Origin: a virus
Length of the DNA: 50,776 bases
Direction: 5' to 3' (one strand)
IMG/VR virus record: IMGVR_UViG_3300046009_012564
Location: 1 to 50,776 of that record
Numbering within the stretch: the stretch's first letter is position 1; each line of letters opens with the position of its first letter. Positions 50,706-50,776 of the stretch are shown here, one piece after another. The notes beneath the pieces were generated by a model, which ran no database searches, was not told where the DNA came from, and saw only the letters and a program-made list of their open reading frames with translations. A program made the translations under genes and the position numbers.

Positions 50706-50776
50706 ATGTCACTAGGAAGAATAGAAGACTACAATAAAATTCTACCAATTGTAGAATTATACACTTGTGTGCAATC
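50706..50776 (+). CDS. queE: Start of QueE-like 7-carboxy-7-deazaguanine synthase (truncated by window)
   Basis: Only 23 residues are visible. LPIVELYTCVQ matches the conserved start of QueE radical-SAM enzymes (IxExFYTxQGEG), just before the substrate-binding Gly-Glu-Gly. Its place right after queD supports the call. The radical-SAM cysteines lie beyond the window. Confidence 0.65.
   Translation, partial: MSLGRIEDYNKILPIVELYTCVQ

Overview
The window is a contiguous piece of an AT-rich tailed-phage genome of T4-like (contractile-tailed) architecture, with every supported gene on the + strand. The host is very probably a member of the Bacteroidota (flavobacteria-like). The reasons are that secreted phage proteins carry short signal peptides ending in ..AQ or FGQ, three intergenic regions carry TTG-N20-TAnnTTTR elements like the Bacteroidota housekeeping-sigma promoter, and Shine-Dalgarno sequences are mostly absent. 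These assignments come from reading motifs; no database search was run.

Layout. (1) 1-12731: three consecutive giant collagen-like (Gly-X-Y) fibre genes. The first is proline-free (GTS/GSS/GTD). The second and third are GPI/GPQ-type paralogues that share an N-terminal module; the third ends in a Peptidase_S74 chaperone. (2) 12803-19571: an uninterrupted run of hydroxylase and glycosyltransferase genes. It holds a trimodular GT4 + GT25 + PLOD-like lysyl hydroxylase protein, a prolyl-hydroxylase-like 2OG-Fe(II) oxygenase, two paralogous putative glycosyltransferases, and a GT4 fused to an autotransporter-heptosyltransferase (TibC/Aah-like) domain. (3) 19584-31551: tail module with sheath, tube, gp26-like chaperone with a candidate frameshift, tape measure, baseplate proteins and a hub protein fused to a T4-type lysozyme. 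(4) 31607-41023: replication and nucleotide metabolism, with a minimal family-A polymerase, gp32-like SSB, UvsX, a 5'-3' exonuclease/RNase H, a DnaB-like helicase, and NrdB/NrdA with a secreted endonuclease gene between them. (5) 41096-45019: lysis and envelope module with a spanin-like overlapping pair, holin candidates and an M15 peptidase. (6) 45022-47736: accessory genes, including a SET-domain protein and a GH16 glycosidase. (7) 47835-50776: a 7-deazaguanine DNA-modification cluster (dpdA-like, queC-like, thioredoxin, queD-like, start of queE).

The most exciting content is regions 1 and 2 together. They look like a phage-encoded collagen system in which the substrate chains and a set of enzymes resembling the animal collagen-modifying enzymes (lysyl hydroxylase, GT25 galactosyltransferase family, prolyl hydroxylase) lie side by side. 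Each of the two GPX collagen genes contains exactly four X-Lys-Gly sites in its triple-helix region. Their spacing is nearly the same in both chains (111/177/177 and 109/173/173 residues). The proline-free chain is punctuated by GLSGIN at 1x, 2x and then 3x multiples of 17-18 triplets.

Two promoter classes are visible. A motif ATATTTATAATAAA precedes structural, lysis and other late-type genes; its reverse complement contains the T4 late box TATAAATA. The host-like sigma promoters precede the polymerase and SSB genes and one small-gene operon. Four hairpin terminators separate transcription units.
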